In this document: in pieces, positions 61,750 to 64,000 of the stretch
How the letters are laid out: each line of letters starts with the position of its first letter
Numbering within the stretch: the first letter of the stretch is position 1
Assembly: GCA_016648135.1 (NCBI GenBank)
Contig: JADDOH010002135.1
Coordinates: forward strand, 1-64,000
Reading direction: 5' to 3'
DNA: 64,000 nt
From: Agrypnia vestita
Lineage: Eukaryota > Arthropoda > Insecta > Trichoptera > Phryganeidae
Notes under the pieces: generated by a model
Told to the model about the DNA's origin: nothing
The model's database searches: none
Seen by the model: only the letters and a program-made list of their open reading frames with translations
Made by a program: the position numbers and the translations under genes

Positions 61750-62920
61750 ACTATTATCACCAGATTAAAATCACCAGATTAAAAAGCACGTCATATTCGA
61801 AATATATATAAAATTTACAATTTTGGTAGGTAAATAATGTAAAAGATTCATCATTTTTGCAATCGTATAATTGTACAATAGCAAACGGTTTACGTTAAAT
61901 TATTAAACATTACTATTTTCATATATTACAATCCACGTTACGTATTAAATAGTGTCAATAGATTCTAAACTATATCTAGATTAGAACTACACTAATGAAA
62001 GTCTGTCGAATAATCTAGCAGAATTTACTAGGCCTAATTTAAAAAATGCAATTACTGCGACATAGCTATTTTGACAAGCGAAGCAAGATCACACAAGTAA
62101 AATCAGTGAAAGCGGCGATTAGTGCGAATTATAATCGGCTAGTAAAGAAGTACGTGAGTGCCTACGTGTGTGCGGAATATTCTCGATAGTGATCAATGCC
62201 ATGGAAACAACGTAATATACAATGTTCCATAGAAGATTTTCCAGACTATTAGTGTGAATTGTAAAATAGTGTTCTTTTTGTGTTTATGCTCATTGACTTT
62301 GATGAATAGTAAAACATGTTTTTTATTCACCATTTTTGAATTTCATTAGTCCTCCGCCGCTACGATACACGACATTAAAAATAATGTAGATTGTTCATAA
62401 AGTACTAGATTATTAAAAATTCTCACAACTACAGCATATTGTTAATTATTTTCATAATTGAATTAAATTATTAATTATTCTCGGGTTAGTAAATTTATTT
62501 TCTTAACAGATTACCTACCTATCCATTTGAGAATCTTTCTATTTATTTTAAGCGATATTCCGTGGCTGTCTTGTGGACTTTTGAGACTTCTAGAAATCGT
62601 AGATATGGCAGGTATACCGTATATGCGGTGTTGTTCGGGAAATTCCTGGCTCAAACGTGGGTGATTTATTTAGGCCCCATTTGTGTTTGAAATATGCATT
62701 ATATTGTGAAAGCCTGAGTATAATACAACATACCGCTCCACAGCTTTCTGCGAAGGTAAAATCTAGGCTAATTTGTCATCGGGTTCAAAATAAAAAACCT
62801 TATTTTTTTGATTTTATATTTTATCTGTCAACTTGCTGCTTTTGCGTGTTTGGCGGCTTTGCTGAGAGAGAAGAATTCCCAGCCATCCGGAAGAATTCTT
62901 TCGTGTTCTGTGTGTGTTAA
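61750..62920. other. unassigned; 5'-UTR-like words at 62075-62200
   Basis: No gene is recognised. At 62075-62200, GAAGCAAGATCACACAAGTA, AAATCAGTGAAAGCGGCGAT and AAGAAGTACGTGAGTGCC have the flavour of an insect 5' leader ending at a GTGAGT donor-like word. The frame 62657-62920 (87 codons) ends against the mariner and is unrecognised. Confidence 0.25.
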
Positions 62921-62924
62921 GATA

Positions 62925-64000
62925 TTAGGTCCTTACATATGAAATTGGCGTTTTGCCGTACTGGCAAATTTGATCTCAAATATCTTCTCTTTGGTTAGGA
63001 ATTCCAAATCCAAATTTATACAGCTATTTACTCATGTATTTGTGTTTTGAAAATTATAATTCATTTGTTTTTTCCTCAATTGTTTTTTTCTTTGCGTCAC
63101 TCAGTTTACAAAATGAAAAACTTGAAATATCGCGTTATTTAGTTTAGTATGAGTTCCACCGTGGCACCAGTGCTGCAGAAACGGCTCGAAGGATTAATGA
63201 TGTGTATGGCGACGGTGCCGCAAAAGAAAACACAGTGCGTTTTTGGTTCCAACGTTTTCGTTCTGGAAATTTCGACCTGCAGAACAAGCCCCGTGGACTG
63301 CCGGAGACCAAAGTTGATAATGAAGAATTGAAGGCTATTGTGGAAGCGGAATCCATCGCAAACCACATCCGAGTTAGCTACAGGCTGCGGTGTTAGTGAT
63401 AAAACTGTTTTAATCCACTTGAAACAAATTGGTAAGGTGAAAAAGCTTGAAAGGTGGGTACCTCACGAATGGAGTGAAGCAAATCAACAAACGCGCGTTG
63501 ACTGCTGCGTTGCATTACTCAACCGGCACAATAATGAAGGGATTTTAAATCGAATCATTACCTGTGATGAAAAGTGGATCCTGTACGATAATCGAAAGTG
63601 CTCATCGCAATGGCTGGACCCTGCCGAACCAGCCAAACCATGCCCCAAGCGAAAATTGACTCCAAAAAAGTTACTTGTGAGCGTTTGGTGGACTAGTGCT
63701 AGTGTCGTTCACTACAGCTTTCTTAATTCTGGCCAGACGATTACGGCAGATGTCTATTGTCAGCAACTGCAAACCATGATGGAAAAGCTAGCTGCTAAAC
63801 AACCGAGGCTGGTTAATCGCTCTAGGCCACTGCCGCTTCATGATAACGCTAGACCACACACTGCACAACAGACGGCTACCAAATTAGAGGAGCTTCAATT
63901 GGAATGTCTAAGACATCCACCGTACTCTCCGGACCTTGCCCTAACAGATTACCATTTTTTTCGAAATTTGGATAACTTCTTGCAAAGGAAAAAATTCAAC
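62925..64000 (+). mobile_element. mariner element, right copy (cut by window edge)
   Basis: The terminal repeat TTAGGTCCTTACATATGAAA starts at 62925 after a TA at 62923-62924. The 188-bp leader is essentially identical to that of the left copy, and the transposase region follows to the window end. The insertion lies 62.3 kb from the left copy and in inverted orientation to it. Confidence 0.95.
63113..64000 (+). pseudogene. mariner transposase, two frameshifts, catalytic triad kept
   Basis: The start codon at 63113 is followed by MKNLKYRVI and then a stop. Compared with the left copy, two extra bases near 63141-63146 and one extra base near 63349 break the frame. Beyond the second insertion the frame is open to the window end. 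It contains VSDKTVLIHLKQIGK and WVPHEWSEA, then the three catalytic aspartates: CDEKW (codon at 63566), HDNARPH (63842) and TDYHFF (63947). The second and third are separated by 34 residues, the mariner D,D34D signature, and 92 codons separate the first two. CDEKWILYDN and WLDP resemble the cecropia/Hsmar1-type subfamily. It cannot make a full-length protein. Confidence 0.93.

Noticed and set aside
63149..63396. Short plus-strand frames starting MSSTVAPVLQ and MYGDGAAKEN
   Set aside because: Both are pieces or shadows of the frameshifted mariner transposase, not separate genes.

Overview
This window looks like gene-poor, AT-rich nuclear DNA from an insect, most likely a moth or butterfly. I base that on the mixture of decayed mobile elements: mariner, RTE-like LINEs with a GRPRKTW-type tail domain, CR1/Jockey-like LINEs with an HNTR C-terminal motif, Helitron-type ends, Penelope-like debris and tRNA-derived SINEs. 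I find no intact host protein-coding gene and no bacterial-type gene. Most open frames are short and arise by chance, or are shadows of transposon relics.

Layout. Two copies of one mariner family close the window at both ends in inverted orientation. The left copy (1-620, minus) has an open transposase frame. The right copy (62925-64000, plus) has a frame broken by two small insertions. Between them lie RTE-like fragments (about 5.2, 6.1, 6.6-7.9, 11.9, 21.3, 26.2, 28.9, 42.4, 47.1 and 57.7 kb) and CR1/Jockey/L2-like C-terminal fragments (1.6, 21.5, 24.4, 31.6, 37.5, 49.9, 51.9 and 56.6 kb). There are also six copies of one tRNA-derived SINE, one copy of a second SINE, three Helitron-type non-autonomous elements, LTR relics at 14.7 and 41.1 kb, two tandem arrays (24.7 and 47.5 kb), and several palindromic or TIR-bearing MITEs.

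The most interesting layer is a set of Penelope-like element (PLE) relics. Two give a readable GIY-YIG-type endonuclease C-terminus (4.4-4.6 and 35.3-35.5 kb), and a third fragment ends in the same protein tail (3.4-3.5 kb). Associated with these relics, and also elsewhere, are at least a dozen short motifs of the form CTGANGA, stem-loop, GAAA, which is the hammerhead-ribozyme core arrangement known from PLEs. They fall into about five sequence subfamilies. Two loci (17.03-17.20 and 39.54-39.86 kb) carry the motif twice, head to head, inside long palindromes.

A second layer is a series of GC-rich islets (about 2.6, 23.1, 25.3, 27.9, 34.1, 40.1, 49.3, 52.4, 58.3 and 60.6 kb) that match no repeat I recognise in the window. 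One carries a CTCF-like core and another an octamer. These could be conserved non-coding regulatory elements of a neighbouring developmental gene, or parts of introns, but that is inference from composition and motifs only. A 5'-UTR-like stretch at 20.5-20.8 kb is the best hint of a host transcript.
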